Notes: generated from the letters alone by a model not told the origin. A stretch of DNA of 64,000 bases from Maricaulis sp034670125 (GCF_034670125.1 NZ_JAXMOC010000001.1:558001-622000), one strand, 5' to 3'; positions 42,672 to 51,545 are shown, counted from the stretch's first letter. Made by a program: numbers and translations.

Positions 42672-42686
42672 GTTCCATTTTTGTTC
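42672..42686 (-). promoter_or_regulatory. LexA (SOS) box of mmcB
   Basis: GTTC-N7-GTTC on the plus strand (GAAC-N7-GAAC on the minus), the exact alphaproteobacterial LexA consensus. It ends 12 bp upstream of the mmcB ATG at 42660, inside the 45-bp gap after the DUF3857 gene, where LexA would block mmcB transcription or initiation. Confidence 0.85.
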
Positions 42687-42705
42687 GCGCGACAAGCGCG
42701 CCGCA

Positions 42706-44694
42706 TCACTCGGCGGAATCGATGAGGTCAAATCCGTAATAGGCGCTGTTCAGCATGGTCCGATGATCGCGAAGGACTTCCAGGGCCGCATCGGGAGGCA
42801 CATCATGGGCGAGACTGCGCAGCTCGAACTCCATCCGGTAGACCGGCCCCATATGGGTGCTGGAATAGGCGTACCGGAACGCCGCGTTGTCGATCTCGGT
42901 CTGCTCGTCCTGCAACGTCCAGCCTTCGCCGCCATTGGTCAGGACGAGGTCGACGACATGCCGGGCGTGGGTGGGGTGATAGACGTTCAGCGGCGTCTCG
43001 CGGCGGCGTTCGGCATTGCTCTCTATCAAGCTGCTGATGCCATGCGCCCGGAACCGGATGGAGTAGGCTTCCGGTTGTTCGCCGTCCTCGAAGGGGGCGA
43101 TCAGTTCGACCTGCTCACGAACTGTCAGGCGGTTTGCAGTCACATCATCGTTCACATCAATGGGTTCGATGAAGTCGGCCGCCCCGAAAGTCTGGTTGTA
43201 GAAGTCCAGATAGTCGCGCTGGAGACCCGATAGCCCGTCCCTTGCGATCCTGGCCCGATAGCGATCAGCGTCGCGGCCGCTGAGAACGGTTTCGACTGTC
43301 AGGATTGCCGGCACATCGCGGCCACCCGAAAGATCCAGTGTCTCATGAATGGTGACGGTGGCGTCCGACTGCGGAACGGTGTTGGCCATGCTGACCAGCC
43401 CTTCGTGCGCACCGTCGAGCGGCAGCGCAAAGCCGTAATCGGCCTGGTCGACAACGTCCAGCGTTCCGCCCTGATAGGAGCGGGTCGGGTCGAGCCAGAA
43501 TGTACGTCCGTCATGACGCAGGCGGACGATGACATGATTGAAGGCGCCAGGTGACGGCTCACGCTGATCAATGCCGCGGCCCGCGCCGAGATTGACCAGG
43601 GCGGGGTCCGCGTCGAATTCAAGTGCGCGCGCCAGTTCAACCAGCAGGGCGGTCTTGGCCTTGCAGTCGCCATACCGCGTTTCCAGCGTGTCCGACGGGG
43701 CCGCAGGCACATAGGAGCCTTCGCCATAGGTCAAAGCCAGGTAGCGCACGTCATTCTGCACAAAATTCAGGGCCGCCATCAGCCTGGCTTCCGGTGTGTC
43801 ATGGGCAGCGGCGATCTCGGCCGCCAGCGTCTGCACAGGCGCTGACGGGTCGAGGGTGAAAAGCGGTGTGCCCCAGGCTGCGACATCGGACCAGTCAGAG
43901 AAGCTGGAAATGCGAAGAGCCGGGAATTGCGAGATCCGGTTGGGCGTGCCCCGCTCAGGATTGATGGCCTCTCGTGGGGCCGGATCGAGCCGGAACTCTT
44001 CGTGGTTCCGGCGGCGGACGCGTTCGATATCGGCCTCACCCGGTGAAACGTCGATGAAACGGGCCTCCCCGCGTGGCCACAATGACCGGATCGAGCGCCG
44101 CTCCACGGGCACGCCCCAATTCAGACCGAACCGGCGGAAATCCCGTCCGTTATAGGTCGGGTTCAAGCCGTAGACCGTGTAGGCGTAATCGACGATATCG
44201 CCGACGCGAACGTCATCGATGCGGGCCAGGGCCGTGACTTCGCCATTCAACATCTGACGGTCGCGATTGGACTCGTGGCGCGCGAATTCGATCTGGGCCC
44301 GATCCTGTCTGTCGAGCACTTCGCCATCCCGGGTCAGCCGGATGTGATGGAAGACAACATGCTCGTAGGACGGATCGAAATTGACTTCAAAGCTGGCCAG
44401 CGTCTCGATTGCCGAGGCGTTGGACGCTTCGCGGACCCGGCGGATATACAGGGCCGGTTCCTCACCGCGGGCATCGTGCTGATCGTCAATCAGGAGATAT
44501 CGAACCCCGCCAAAGCTGTCGAAGATCGCGTTGTCCGGGTCCAGCGGCGTGACTTCCTCGACGAAGGCCGGCGGCGCCCCAAATTCGGCTTCCGCCGGGA
44601 CCGGTGCCGCGATGGTCGGCAAATCGGACTGTGTCAGCGCGGCGGCTGGTGAAACCGACGCCAGGACACAACCGAGCAAAACGCAACGCAACAT
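42706..44694 (-). CDS. Secreted DUF3857/transglutaminase-like protein
   Basis: 662 residues from ATG 44694 with a signal peptide (MLRCVLLGCVLASVSPAAA). The N-terminal DUF3857 domain (about 60-230) has 'LASFEVNFDPSYEHVVFHHI' and 'VRVGDIVDYAYTVYGLNPTY'. The transglutaminase-like domain follows: the catalytic Cys in 'TRYGDCKAKTALLVELARAL', His in 'SPGAFNHVIVRLRHDGR' and Asp in 'TFWLDPTRSYQGGTLD' form a complete triad. The C-terminal 250 residues are beta-rich. Such periplasmic proteins may cross-link or cleave amide bonds; the substrate is unknown. It stands alone, with mmcB downstream under its own control. Confidence 0.88.
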   Translation of the reverse strand: MLRCVLLGCVLASVSPAAALTQSDLPTIAAPVPAEAEFGAPPAFVEEVTPLDPDNAIFDSFGGVRYLLIDDQHDARGEEPALYIRRVREASNASAIETLASFEVNFDPSYEHVVFHHIRLTRDGEVLDRQDRAQIEFARHESNRDRQMLNGEVTALARIDDVRVGDIVDYAYTVYGLNPTYNGRDFRRFGLNWGVPVERRSIRSLWPRGEARFIDVSPGEADIERVRRRNHEEFRLDPAPREAINPERGTPNRISQFPALRISSFSDWSDVAAWGTPLFTLDPSAPVQTLAAEIAAAHDTPEARLMAALNFVQNDVRYLALTYGEGSYVPAAPSDTLETRYGDCKAKTALLVELARALEFDADPALVNLGAGRGIDQREPSPGAFNHVIVRLRHDGRTFWLDPTRSYQGGTLDVVDQADYGFALPLDGAHEGLVSMANTVPQSDATVTIHETLDLSGGRDVPAILTVETVLSGRDADRYRARIARDGLSGLQRDYLDFYNQTFGAADFIEPIDVNDDVTANRLTVREQVELIAPFEDGEQPEAYSIRFRAHGISSLIESNAERRRETPLNVYHPTHARHVVDLVLTNGGEGWTLQDEQTEIDNAAFRYAYSSTHMGPVYRMEFELRSLAHDVPPDAALEVLRDHRTMLNSAYYGFDLIDSAE

Positions 44695-44798
44695 GGTCAA
44701 CCTCTTTCCTGCACTACCCGCAGATTAGGCTGACTGTCAGCCTGTGCAAGCGGGTCGCCTGCGTTCACACTGCGATCCGGGCATGGAAGGGCAGTGTC

Positions 44799-45197
44799 AT
44801 GGCGGCAAACCGGGTCGCGCCAAGTCTTGAGGAATTTGAAGCCCTTGCCGCGGACGCGTTTGCGGCACTGCCGGCACAGATGCGCCGCCTGTGTGAAGGT
44901 TTGGAGATTTTTGTGGCTGATTTCGCGGATGCCGAAACGCTGGCCGCCGTGAGCGTGGACGATCCGTTTGAACTGACAGGTGTCTATATCGGTGTGGACC
45001 TGTCCCGAAAATCAGTGGCTGACCCGACGCCCGGACCAGACCGGGTCGTGCTGTACCGGCGCCCCATCCTTGATGAGTGGGCGGATCATGGCACCATCAC
45101 GTTGGGAGAACTGGTCTCCCACGTCCTGGTACACGAAATCGGTCATCATTTCGGCCTGTCCGATGATGACATGCATCGTATCGAGGATGAAGACTGA
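44799..45197 (+). CDS. Small zincin-like metallopeptidase
   Basis: 132 residues from ATG 44799. The zinc site HEIGHHFGLSDDDMH starts at residue 112, with the third ligand Asp or His inside the GLSDDDMH part. The N-terminal part ('PSLEEFEALAADAFAALPAQ') and 'LTGVYIGVDLSRKSVADPTP' match the minimal metallopeptidase family (DUF1025, acidobacterial-zincin type). Cytoplasmic by lack of a signal. Substrates are unknown. It is convergent with the sulfotransferase gene, which stops 8 bp away. Confidence 0.9.
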   Translation: MAANRVAPSLEEFEALAADAFAALPAQMRRLCEGLEIFVADFADAETLAAVSVDDPFELTGVYIGVDLSRKSVADPTPGPDRVVLYRRPILDEWADHGTITLGELVSHVLVHEIGHHFGLSDDDMHRIEDED

Positions 45198-45204
45198 CGG
45201 CCGA

Positions 45205-46818
45205 TCAGGGGCGGTAGTTCCAGCGTTGCAGCCAGGGAGATATCTGGCTTTCATAGGGCGCCAGCGCGCTGGCGTGGTGTCGCCACGCGCCGACAGCCCG
45301 GTCGTGTATGGCTTGTTCGACCTGCGCAGCGGATGGGGTCGACAGGCTGGGTGACAGCCGTTCGCGATAGTCGGCCATTTCGCTTTCCCACTCCAGATCA
45401 AGGGCCAGCAGTACGCGCGCTATCTCGTCTTTCATGTCAATGACCAGATCTTCGTATCGCACATCGGTCACCCGCAAGTCAGGCGCGATCCGGCGACCGG
45501 CATCGGCCGCCGCCATCGTGGCGCCATAGAGCGCAACCGTGTCGGCCAGGGTGTAGGTGCGCAGCATTGCCGTGTTCAGCCGGAACAGGCGTTTGAACGT
45601 CGAGACAATGGCATCTCGCGGATCCCGCAGGGCGAGGATGATCCGCGCGTTCGGGAAGACCTGGCCGATCAGGCCAAGCCAGGGCAGGTTCAAGGGCAGC
45701 TTGTCGATGAACACCTGACTTCCCGGCACGGCCAGCCTGTCAACGCGTTGCCAGTACTCCGACTGAAGGCGGGCGCGGTTACGCGGCAGGTCTGCCAGGA
45801 AGTGCCGGAGCGAATCCGGTGAGTCGCCGGCTTCATCGAGCAGCGGCTGCAGCAGAGCCGCTTCATCGCTTGAAGAGATGGCTGAATGGCTCGCAAGGAT
45901 CTGTTCCAGCAAGGTTGTGCCCGACCTCGGGAAGCCCACCAGGAACACCGGAGACCGGCTGGTACTGTCCGGGGCCGACTTGGGCGGAGACAACTCGTCA
46001 TAGGCGGTTTTCAAGCGCTTGAGACTGTCGAGCCCGTGCATTTCGTCGAGGAATTGTCCGCCCGGGGCGAGGTGTTCGCGCAAGGCGCCGTATCCGGTCA
46101 CCCAGGCGTCCAGCGCGGCTGGGTGATCACCCAAGGCCTCACAGGCATCGCCGAGACGCCGCCAGACCGATGCGTTGTGGGTCGCCGTTGACCGGCCGGC
46201 GTCGAAATGCGCGCCGATCAGTTCGCGGGCTGCGTCCGGCTTGCCCGCAGCCATGTCCGCTCCGGCGCGGGCGGACAGGGCCACCGGGTCGGACGGCTCG
46301 ACCGCGAGAACAGCATCGGCATGCGTCCGTGCGCCCGCCCAGTCACGCTGGTTCTCGCAAACCCAGGCCAGTCCGCGATGCGCCTCGACGTCGCCAGCCC
46401 GCAGCTCAAGCGCCCGTTCATAGGCTTGGCGGGCTGCGTCGAGATCATTGGCCTGACGCTCCATCAGGCCGCGCATCAGATGAGGGTCGGCCGCGTCCGG
46501 AAAGGCCGTCGCGATCGCTTCGAACCGCGAGCGGGCGGCTGCAAATTCCTGCAAGTCGCCCAGGATCTGGGCGGCCGCAAGCTCGAAACCCAATTGTCCC
46601 GGCGCGGCGTCGCAGGCTTGTTTGATCCACAACAGCGCCGCCGCCGGGTCCTGGCGCGCGCGGCGGCAGATGGCCTTGAGATAGAGTCCGTTCGGATCCT
46701 TTGGCAACGCCGCAAGAACGGCGTCGGCCACCGATTCCGCATCGACGAAACGGTGATCACGATAGGCGGCGAACCCGGATTGGGAACGGGCAAAGGCTTC
46801 TTGCGGCGTCATCGACAT
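45205..46818 (-). CDS. TPR-repeat sulfotransferase-family protein
   Basis: 537 residues. The N-terminal 270 residues are about seven TPR-like helix pairs ('DAADPHLMRGLMERQANDLD', 'AARQAYERALELRAGDVEAH'). The C-terminal sulfotransferase domain has the PAPS 5'-phosphosulfate loop 'VFLVGFPRSGTTLLEQILAS' near 290-309 and the 3'-phosphate-binding 'NARIILALRDPRDAIVSTFK' near 395. PAPS-dependent sulfation of a glycan or protein is inferred from family. The TPR half may bring the acceptor. TPR-sulfotransferase fusions are common in marine alphaproteobacteria. Confidence 0.88.
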   Translation of the reverse strand: MSMTPQEAFARSQSGFAAYRDHRFVDAESVADAVLAALPKDPNGLYLKAICRRARQDPAAALLWIKQACDAAPGQLGFELAAAQILGDLQEFAAARSRFEAIATAFPDAADPHLMRGLMERQANDLDAARQAYERALELRAGDVEAHRGLAWVCENQRDWAGARTHADAVLAVEPSDPVALSARAGADMAAGKPDAARELIGAHFDAGRSTATHNASVWRRLGDACEALGDHPAALDAWVTGYGALREHLAPGGQFLDEMHGLDSLKRLKTAYDELSPPKSAPDSTSRSPVFLVGFPRSGTTLLEQILASHSAISSSDEAALLQPLLDEAGDSPDSLRHFLADLPRNRARLQSEYWQRVDRLAVPGSQVFIDKLPLNLPWLGLIGQVFPNARIILALRDPRDAIVSTFKRLFRLNTAMLRTYTLADTVALYGATMAAADAGRRIAPDLRVTDVRYEDLVIDMKDEIARVLLALDLEWESEMADYRERLSPSLSTPSAAQVEQAIHDRAVGAWRHHASALAPYESQISPWLQRWNYRP

Positions 46819-46960
46819 CTCGGTGGCGATCCTGTCATCTAAGCGGCGGGCGGGACGCCGCGTATTCGGCCACAGAAATGGCTCGCAAGCCAGTCAGGGC
46901 GACACTTGCGGCACGACGGCGCGCCTCTACACTGAACGTTTGCGGATTTGGGAGTCTGCC

Positions 46961-47521
46961 ATGTTGACCAGCCTTGCAGTCATGGCCCTATTCCTAGCGC
47001 CAGCTACGGCCGGGTGCGAGGCCGGGTTCGAGCCATCCATTGCCAGGGAGTTGGCGGTCATTCAGCGCGGGATGCACGTCCACACTTCGGTCCTGCAGGA
47101 GGACCGGAATGCTGACCAACGCGCATTGATGGCCGAAACCATGGGATTGCTTGCGGCGCGCGACAGGGCGGTTTCACAGCTCGATCTGGATATCCTCGAC
47201 CGCGCCCTGACCCTTCTGCACAGCGAGGCAGTCTGGGACCGGGCCGATGACCGCAATTGTAGAGAGACCGATACGAGCTGGTCGATTTTCTGCGCCCTGC
47301 ATCAGGCTTCGATCGCGGTGACCGGCGGGTATGAACACCGGCGAACCGCCTTGCAGGAGGTCCGCTTCATTATCCAGGACCGCAGCACCGGTCGCGATTA
47401 CGCCCACCGGATGATGGACTACAACAATGACCCGACGACAGATTTCGAGGCGGCCCGGTCAACGATCACGCAAGCCCGCGCCGTGGTCGCCGCGCGGCTC
47501 GATGCCCAATGCCCCGGCTGA
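46961..47521 (+). CDS. Secreted hypothetical protein
   Basis: 186 residues from ATG 46961, with TGGGAG ten bases upstream. The signal peptide 'MLTSLAVMALFLAPATAGCE' could be lipoprotein-type (TAGC) or cut just before CEAG. The mature part is helical and charged, with cysteines in 'DDRNCRETDTSWSIFCALHQ' that could pair. No family recognised. The gene ends at a strong bidirectional terminator shared with the convergent rplS operon. Confidence 0.7.
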   Translation: MLTSLAVMALFLAPATAGCEAGFEPSIARELAVIQRGMHVHTSVLQEDRNADQRALMAETMGLLAARDRAVSQLDLDILDRALTLLHSEAVWDRADDRNCRETDTSWSIFCALHQASIAVTGGYEHRRTALQEVRFIIQDRSTGRDYAHRMMDYNNDPTTDFEAARSTITQARAVVAARLDAQCPG

Positions 47522-47532
47522 GCGAACAGAAA

Positions 47533-47561
47533 AAACCCCGCCAGCCAGGCTGACGGGGTTT
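47533..47561. terminator. Bidirectional Rho-independent terminator
   Basis: AAACCCCG-C-CAG pairs with CTG-A-CGGGGTTT around a CCAGG loop, with a T-run to the right and an A-run (T-run on the minus strand) to the left. It sits between the secreted protein gene and rplS and probably ends both transcripts. Confidence 0.88.
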
Positions 47562-47589
47562 CTCGTGTCGCTGTCGCGAAGAGGCGGGA

Positions 47590-47988
47590 CTAGCCCTTCT
47601 TCTTCGGCTCGCGCTTTTCGATGCCACGACCGGTGACGCGCTCGGCGATACGGGCCGACTTGCCGCGACGATCGCGCAGATAGTAGAGCTTGGCGCGGCG
47701 GACTTTACCTTTGCGCTTGATCTCGATCTGCTCGACATTCGGCGAGTAGAGCGGGAAAACGCGCTCGACGCCTTCACCGAAGGAGATCTTGCGGACGGTG
47801 TAGCTCTCGTTCAGGCCACCGCCATTGCGGGCGATGCAGACGCCTTCGAAGACCTGGATCCGCTCACGTTCGCCTTCCTTGATGCGAACATGGACGCGCA
47901 GCGTATCGCCGGCGCTGAAATCCGGAATTGTCTTTTCACCCAGGACGCGGGCGGCTTCTTCTTGTTCAAGCTGCTCGATCATGTTCAT
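47590..47988 (-). CDS. rplS: 50S ribosomal protein L19
   Basis: 132 residues. Typical L19 sequence: 'PDFSAGDTLRVHVRIKEGER', 'RIQVFEGVCIARNGGGLNES', 'YTVRKISFGEGVERVFPLYS', 'PNVEQIEIKRKGKVRRAKLY' and 'YLRDRRGKSARIAERV'. L19 sits at the 30S-50S interface. It overlaps the trmD stop by 4 bp and closes the conserved rpsP-rimM-trmD-rplS operon, followed by a strong terminator. Confidence 0.98.
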   Translation of the reverse strand: MNMIEQLEQEEAARVLGEKTIPDFSAGDTLRVHVRIKEGERERIQVFEGVCIARNGGGLNESYTVRKISFGEGVERVFPLYSPNVEQIEIKRKGKVRRAKLYYLRDRRGKSARIAERVTGRGIEKREPKKKG

Positions 47989-48725
47989 CGTGCATTCTCC
48001 TTGCGGGCCTTGTACCTCGTCCAGAGGTCGGGGCGACGCGCCTTCGTAATTTTTTCCGCCTGCTCCCGGCGCCAGGCCTCGACCCGGCCATGGTGTCCCG
48101 ACAGCAGTACTTCCGGGATCTCCCGATCCTCGAACACGCGCGGTCGCGTGTAGTGAGGATATTCGAGGAGATCACCCTCGAAACTCTCGTCTTCGGTCGA
48201 CATCGGGTCGCCCAACACGCCGGGGAGCAATCGCACACAGGCCTCTATGAGAACCTGCGCGGGCGCTTCGCCCCCGGCCAGTACGGCATCGCCAACACTG
48301 ACCTCTTCCATCTCGCGGCTTTCGATCACCCTCTGGTCGAGGCCTTCGAAGCGTCCGCAAAACACGACAACGCCCGGGCCCTTCGCCCACTCCCGAACCC
48401 GGGTCTGGGCAAGCGGCTTTCCGCGCGGCGTCAAATAGATCAACGGTCGTTTCCCGCCTTGCCAGCGAGACTGCACCGCATCAATCGCCTCCGTCGCGAC
48501 ATCCGGCCTGAGCACCATACCGGCGCCTCCGCCAGCTGGGGTGTCGTCCACGGAGCGGTGCTTATGACGGGAAAAATCCCGGATGTCCACAGTTTCAAGC
48601 GCCCACAACCCATGATTCGCAGCTGTTGCAATCAGCGAAACACCCAGCGGTCCCGGAAAGGCATCCGGGAACAGGGTGAGCGCGGTCGCGGTCCAAGGCA
48701 GGGAAGGGCTGGTGGCGTCAGTCAT
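47985..48725 (-). CDS. trmD: tRNA (guanine-37 N1)-methyltransferase
   Basis: 246 residues from ATG 48725, inside the end of rimM (8-bp overlap). The SPOUT features are all present: 'TALTLFPDAFPGPLGVSLIA', 'HRSVDDTPAGGGAGMVLRPD', 'VVVFCGRFEGLDQRVIESRE' and 'EVSVGDAVLAGGEAPAQVLI'. The C-terminal domain includes 'DLLEYPHYTRPRVFEDREIP'. It methylates G37 of tRNAs to prevent frameshifting. The frame is open a further 14 codons upstream, but the coupled start is standard. Confidence 0.97.
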   Translation of the reverse strand: MTDATSPSLPWTATALTLFPDAFPGPLGVSLIATAANHGLWALETVDIRDFSRHKHRSVDDTPAGGGAGMVLRPDVATEAIDAVQSRWQGGKRPLIYLTPRGKPLAQTRVREWAKGPGVVVFCGRFEGLDQRVIESREMEEVSVGDAVLAGGEAPAQVLIEACVRLLPGVLGDPMSTEDESFEGDLLEYPHYTRPRVFEDREIPEVLLSGHHGRVEAWRREQAEKITKARRPDLWTRYKARKENAR

Positions 48726-49275
48726 CCGACGGTCCGCCCGCCTCTTCCTCAGCCTTCGAGCCGACATCTTCCGGCGGGTCGATCGTCACCACACCGTCGG
48801 CGATCGACAGGTGCGGCACGAATTCGCGGGTGAAGGGGAGCATCCAGCTGCCGTTTCGGTCGGGCGTGCCGGTGATTTCCAACAGGTCGCCGGAGCCGAA
48901 ATCATGGACGGCCTTGAGTGTGCCCATCGGGGTGCCGTCGAGGCCCTGGACTTTCAGGCCGAGCAAATCGGAATGGTAGAATTCATCATCCTCGAGCGCG
49001 GGCAGGGCCGAACGGAGGACGTGGAGCTTGGTGCCTTTCAAGGCCTGGGCCTTGTCGCGGTCGAGCTGCTCGGCGAAGCGGACCACGAAACCGTCCTTGA
49101 CCGGACGCGCGGCCTTGGGGGTCAGGATGGTCCTGCCGTCGGTGTCCAGGAATGCGCCATAGATGAAGGCGTCAGCCGGATTGCCGGCGAAGCTCTTGAC
49201 CTTGCACTCGCCACGGACACCGTGGGCGCCGGCGATGGCGGCAATAAAGACGAGATCGTCGGCGGGCGTGGTCAT
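48718..49275 (-). CDS. rimM: 16S rRNA processing protein RimM
   Basis: 185 residues. The N-terminal RimM domain has 'FIAAIAGAHGVRGECKVKSF', and the PRC-barrel half has 'EFYHSDLLGLKVQGLDGTPM' and 'LKAVHDFGSGDLLEITGTPD'. RimM helps 30S head assembly by binding S19. The C-terminus has a short acidic tail (EEEAGGPSDD). The trmD start lies within its last codons. Between this gene and rpsP is an unusual 199-bp gap full of inverted repeats. Confidence 0.96.
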   Translation of the reverse strand: MTTPADDLVFIAAIAGAHGVRGECKVKSFAGNPADAFIYGAFLDTDGRTILTPKAARPVKDGFVVRFAEQLDRDKAQALKGTKLHVLRSALPALEDDEFYHSDLLGLKVQGLDGTPMGTLKAVHDFGSGDLLEITGTPDRNGSWMLPFTREFVPHLSIADGVVTIDPPEDVGSKAEEEAGGPSDD

Positions 49276-49300
49276 GGCATGTATCCTGAGAGGGATAAGG

Positions 49301-49442
49301 TCCTCGCCCTCGATGGGCGAGGTGGGCCCTCCGTAGCCTGGGCGAAGGAGGGGTCGGAGTGGGTGAAACGCCCGGCGAATTCACGCTTCGCGTTTCACCC
49401 CATCCGTCCGCAGCGCGGACACCTTCCCCATCAAGGGGAAGG
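49301..49442. repeat. Composite palindromic repeat element between rpsP and rimM
   Basis: Five nested or consecutive inverted repeats lie in 142 bp: CCTCGCCC/GGGCGAGG (49302-49322), CCCTCC/GGAGGG (49327-49352), GGGTGAAACGC/GCGTTTCACCC (49361-49400), GTCCGC/GCGGAC (49406-49420) and CCTTCCCC/GGGGAAGG (49422-49442). It is non-coding and looks like the dispersed palindromic intergenic repeats known from Caulobacterales. Inside a ribosomal operon it would fold in the mRNA. Confidence 0.75.
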
Positions 49443-49474
49443 ACCGTCCACCCAGCGTGTCAGGAGAAAAGATC

Positions 49475-49945
49475 CTATTCGGACTTGGCTTCTTCGGCAG
49501 CAGCCTCTTCAGCCGGAGCTTCAGCAGCGGCTTCCTCGGCAGGCGCTTCTTCAGCAGCCGGGGCGGCAGAAGCGGCCTTGGCTTCTTCTTCGGCTGCCTT
49601 GCGATCGGCTTCCTTCTCGGCCTTCTCGGCAGCGAGTTCCTTGGCTTTCTGGCCCGGCTCACCCTTGTTCGGGTTGTTGCTGGCTTCCCATTTCCAGGCG
49701 TCAGCCTCGATCTGGTGGATGAAGCGGCCGACGCGATCGGTCGGCTTGGCGCCCTTGGCGATCCAGGCCTTCACCTTTTCCATGTCCAGCTCGACGCGCT
49801 GACCGTCTTTCGGCAGCATCGGGTTGTAGGAACCGATCTTTTCGATGAAACGGCCATCGCGCGGCGAACGGCTGTCGGCAACGACGATGCGGTAATAAGG
49901 ACGCTTCTTGGCGCCACCACGGGCGAGACGGATTTTCAGAGACAT
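49475..49945 (-). CDS. rpsP: 30S ribosomal protein S16 with long Ala/Glu-rich tail
   Basis: 156 residues. The first 90 are canonical S16 ('MSLKIRLARGGAKKRPYYRI', 'VVADSRSPRDGRFIEKIGSY', 'PTDRVGRFIHQIEADAWKWE'). The remaining 60-odd are a highly charged Lys/Glu then Ala/Glu/Pro repeat (AAEEAPAEEAAAE and variants), probably disordered or a helical tail. S16 in most bacteria is 80-90 residues, so the tail nearly doubles it. The tail's DNA is repetitive and could vary by slippage. It is 37 bp after ffh and begins the ribosomal operon. Confidence 0.97.
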   Translation of the reverse strand: MSLKIRLARGGAKKRPYYRIVVADSRSPRDGRFIEKIGSYNPMLPKDGQRVELDMEKVKAWIAKGAKPTDRVGRFIHQIEADAWKWEASNNPNKGEPGQKAKELAAEKAEKEADRKAAEEEAKAASAAPAAEEAPAEEAAAEAPAEEAAAEEAKSE

Positions 49946-49982
49946 AGGGGTATTCCTTCAGTTTGATCTTTGAATAACGCGA

Positions 49983-51545
49983 TTATTTCTTCGGCAAACC
50001 CAGGGGCAGCCCGTCGGGACCGAGCGGTACGCCGCCCAATCCCGGCAGGCCCGCAGGCTTGCTGGTGTTTGAATTGCCCAGGCCGGGCAGTTGCGAGCCG
50101 GATGGCGCCTTGCCGCCGAGCAGGTCTTGTGTGGCACGGCCCATATCGGCGGGGTTCATGCCGCCCATCTGGCCGCCCATGCCCGGAGGCATGCCGCCGC
50201 CCATTCCGCCCATCATGCCGGCCAGACCGCCGCGGCCACCCTTGGAGGCCTTCTTCATCATGTCGGCCATCTGGCGGTGCATCTTGATCAGCTTGTTGAC
50301 GTCGGCGACCTGGACGCCGGAACCAGCCGCGATGCGCTTTTTGCGGCTGGCCTTGAGGATTTCCGGTTTGGCGCGTTCCTGCTTGGTCATCGACAGTATG
50401 ATGGCTTCCTGGCGGGTCAGCATTTTGTCGTCCATGCCGGCCGCGGCCGCCTGGGCCTGCATCTTCTTGTTCATGCCTGGCAGCATGCCCATGATGCCGC
50501 CAAGCCCGCCCATGGTCTTGAGCTGGCTGAATTGTTCGCGCAAATCGTCGAGATCGAATTTGCCCTTGGCCATTTTCTTGGCCATGCGGGCGGCTTTTTC
50601 CTCGTCGACGTTCTGCGCCGCCTTCTCGACCAGCGAGATGATATCGCCGCGGCCGAGGATGCGGCCAGCCACGCGTTTGGCGTCGAAAGCGTCGAGCCCG
50701 TCGGGCTTTTCCGAGACACCGAGAAACTTGATCGGCAGGCCGGTGACGTGGCGCATCGACAGCGCGGCGCCGCCACGGCCATCACCGTCCATACGGGTCA
50801 GCACGAGGCCGGTCAGCGGCAGGCGGTCGTGAAAGCGGCGGGCGGTCTCGACGGCGTCCTGACCGGTCAGGGCGTCGGCGACCAGCAGGGTCTCGCGCGG
50901 ATTGGTGACGCGGGCGATATCATGCGCCTCGGCCATCATCTCTTCATCGATCGAGGTGCGACCGGCGGTATCGAGGATGACGACGTCAAAGCCCTGCAGG
51001 CGACCCGCATTCATCGCGCGCTTGGCAATGTCGACGGCGCGCTGGTTCGGGACGATGGGCAGGAAGGCGACGTCGATCTGGCCGGCGAGCTGCTGCAACT
51101 GCTCCATCGCCGCCGGGCGACGGGTGTCGAGCGAGGCCAGCAGGACTTTCTTTCTCTGGGTTTCCTGGATGCGCTTGGCCAGCTTGGCGGAGGTCGTGGT
51201 CTTGCCCGAGCCCTGCAGACCGGCCATCAGGATGGCGATCGGCGGTTCGCCCTCGAGCGACAGGCCGACCGGTTCGCCCTCGCCGCCGAGCAGGTCGACG
51301 AGCGCGTCATGGACGATCTTGATGACTTGCTGGCCCGGCGACACGGCGCGGATGACGTCTTCACCGACGGCGCGCTCGCGGATCTGCTTGGTCGCAGCTT
51401 TCACAACATCCAGGGCGACATCGGCTTCGAGCAGGGCAACACGGATTTCGCGAAGCGCCGCATCGACATCCTTCTCCGACAGCACACCGCGTCCGGTGAG
51501 CTTGTCGAATACGCCGCCAAGTCGTTCTGTGAGTGTGTCGAACAT
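49983..51545 (-). CDS. ffh: Signal recognition particle protein Ffh
   Basis: 520 residues from ATG 51545; a TTG one codon earlier is not needed. The N domain is at 1-85. The G domain has G1 'LMAGLQGSGKTTTSAKLA' near 103-120, 'DTRRPAAMEQLQQLA', 'VILDTAGRTSIDEEMM' and 'TRMDGDGRGGAALS'. The Met-rich M domain ('MGMLPGMNKKMQAQ', 'SRKKRIAAGSGV') binds SRP RNA and signal peptides. The tail after about 430 is unusually Gly/Met/Pro-rich. It targets inner-membrane proteins with FtsY and heads the rpsP-rimM-trmD-rplS cluster. Confidence 0.97.
   Translation of the reverse strand: MFDTLTERLGGVFDKLTGRGVLSEKDVDAALREIRVALLEADVALDVVKAATKQIRERAVGEDVIRAVSPGQQVIKIVHDALVDLLGGEGEPVGLSLEGEPPIAILMAGLQGSGKTTTSAKLAKRIQETQRKKVLLASLDTRRPAAMEQLQQLAGQIDVAFLPIVPNQRAVDIAKRAMNAGRLQGFDVVILDTAGRTSIDEEMMAEAHDIARVTNPRETLLVADALTGQDAVETARRFHDRLPLTGLVLTRMDGDGRGGAALSMRHVTGLPIKFLGVSEKPDGLDAFDAKRVAGRILGRGDIISLVEKAAQNVDEEKAARMAKKMAKGKFDLDDLREQFSQLKTMGGLGGIMGMLPGMNKKMQAQAAAAGMDDKMLTRQEAIILSMTKQERAKPEILKASRKKRIAAGSGVQVADVNKLIKMHRQMADMMKKASKGGRGGLAGMMGGMGGGMPPGMGGQMGGMNPADMGRATQDLLGGKAPSGSQLPGLGNSNTSKPAGLPGLGGVPLGPDGLPLGLPKK

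Noticed and set aside
42672..42678. mmcB start at ATG 42678
   Set aside because: This codon lies inside the LexA box; the ATG at 42660 gives the normal N-terminus.
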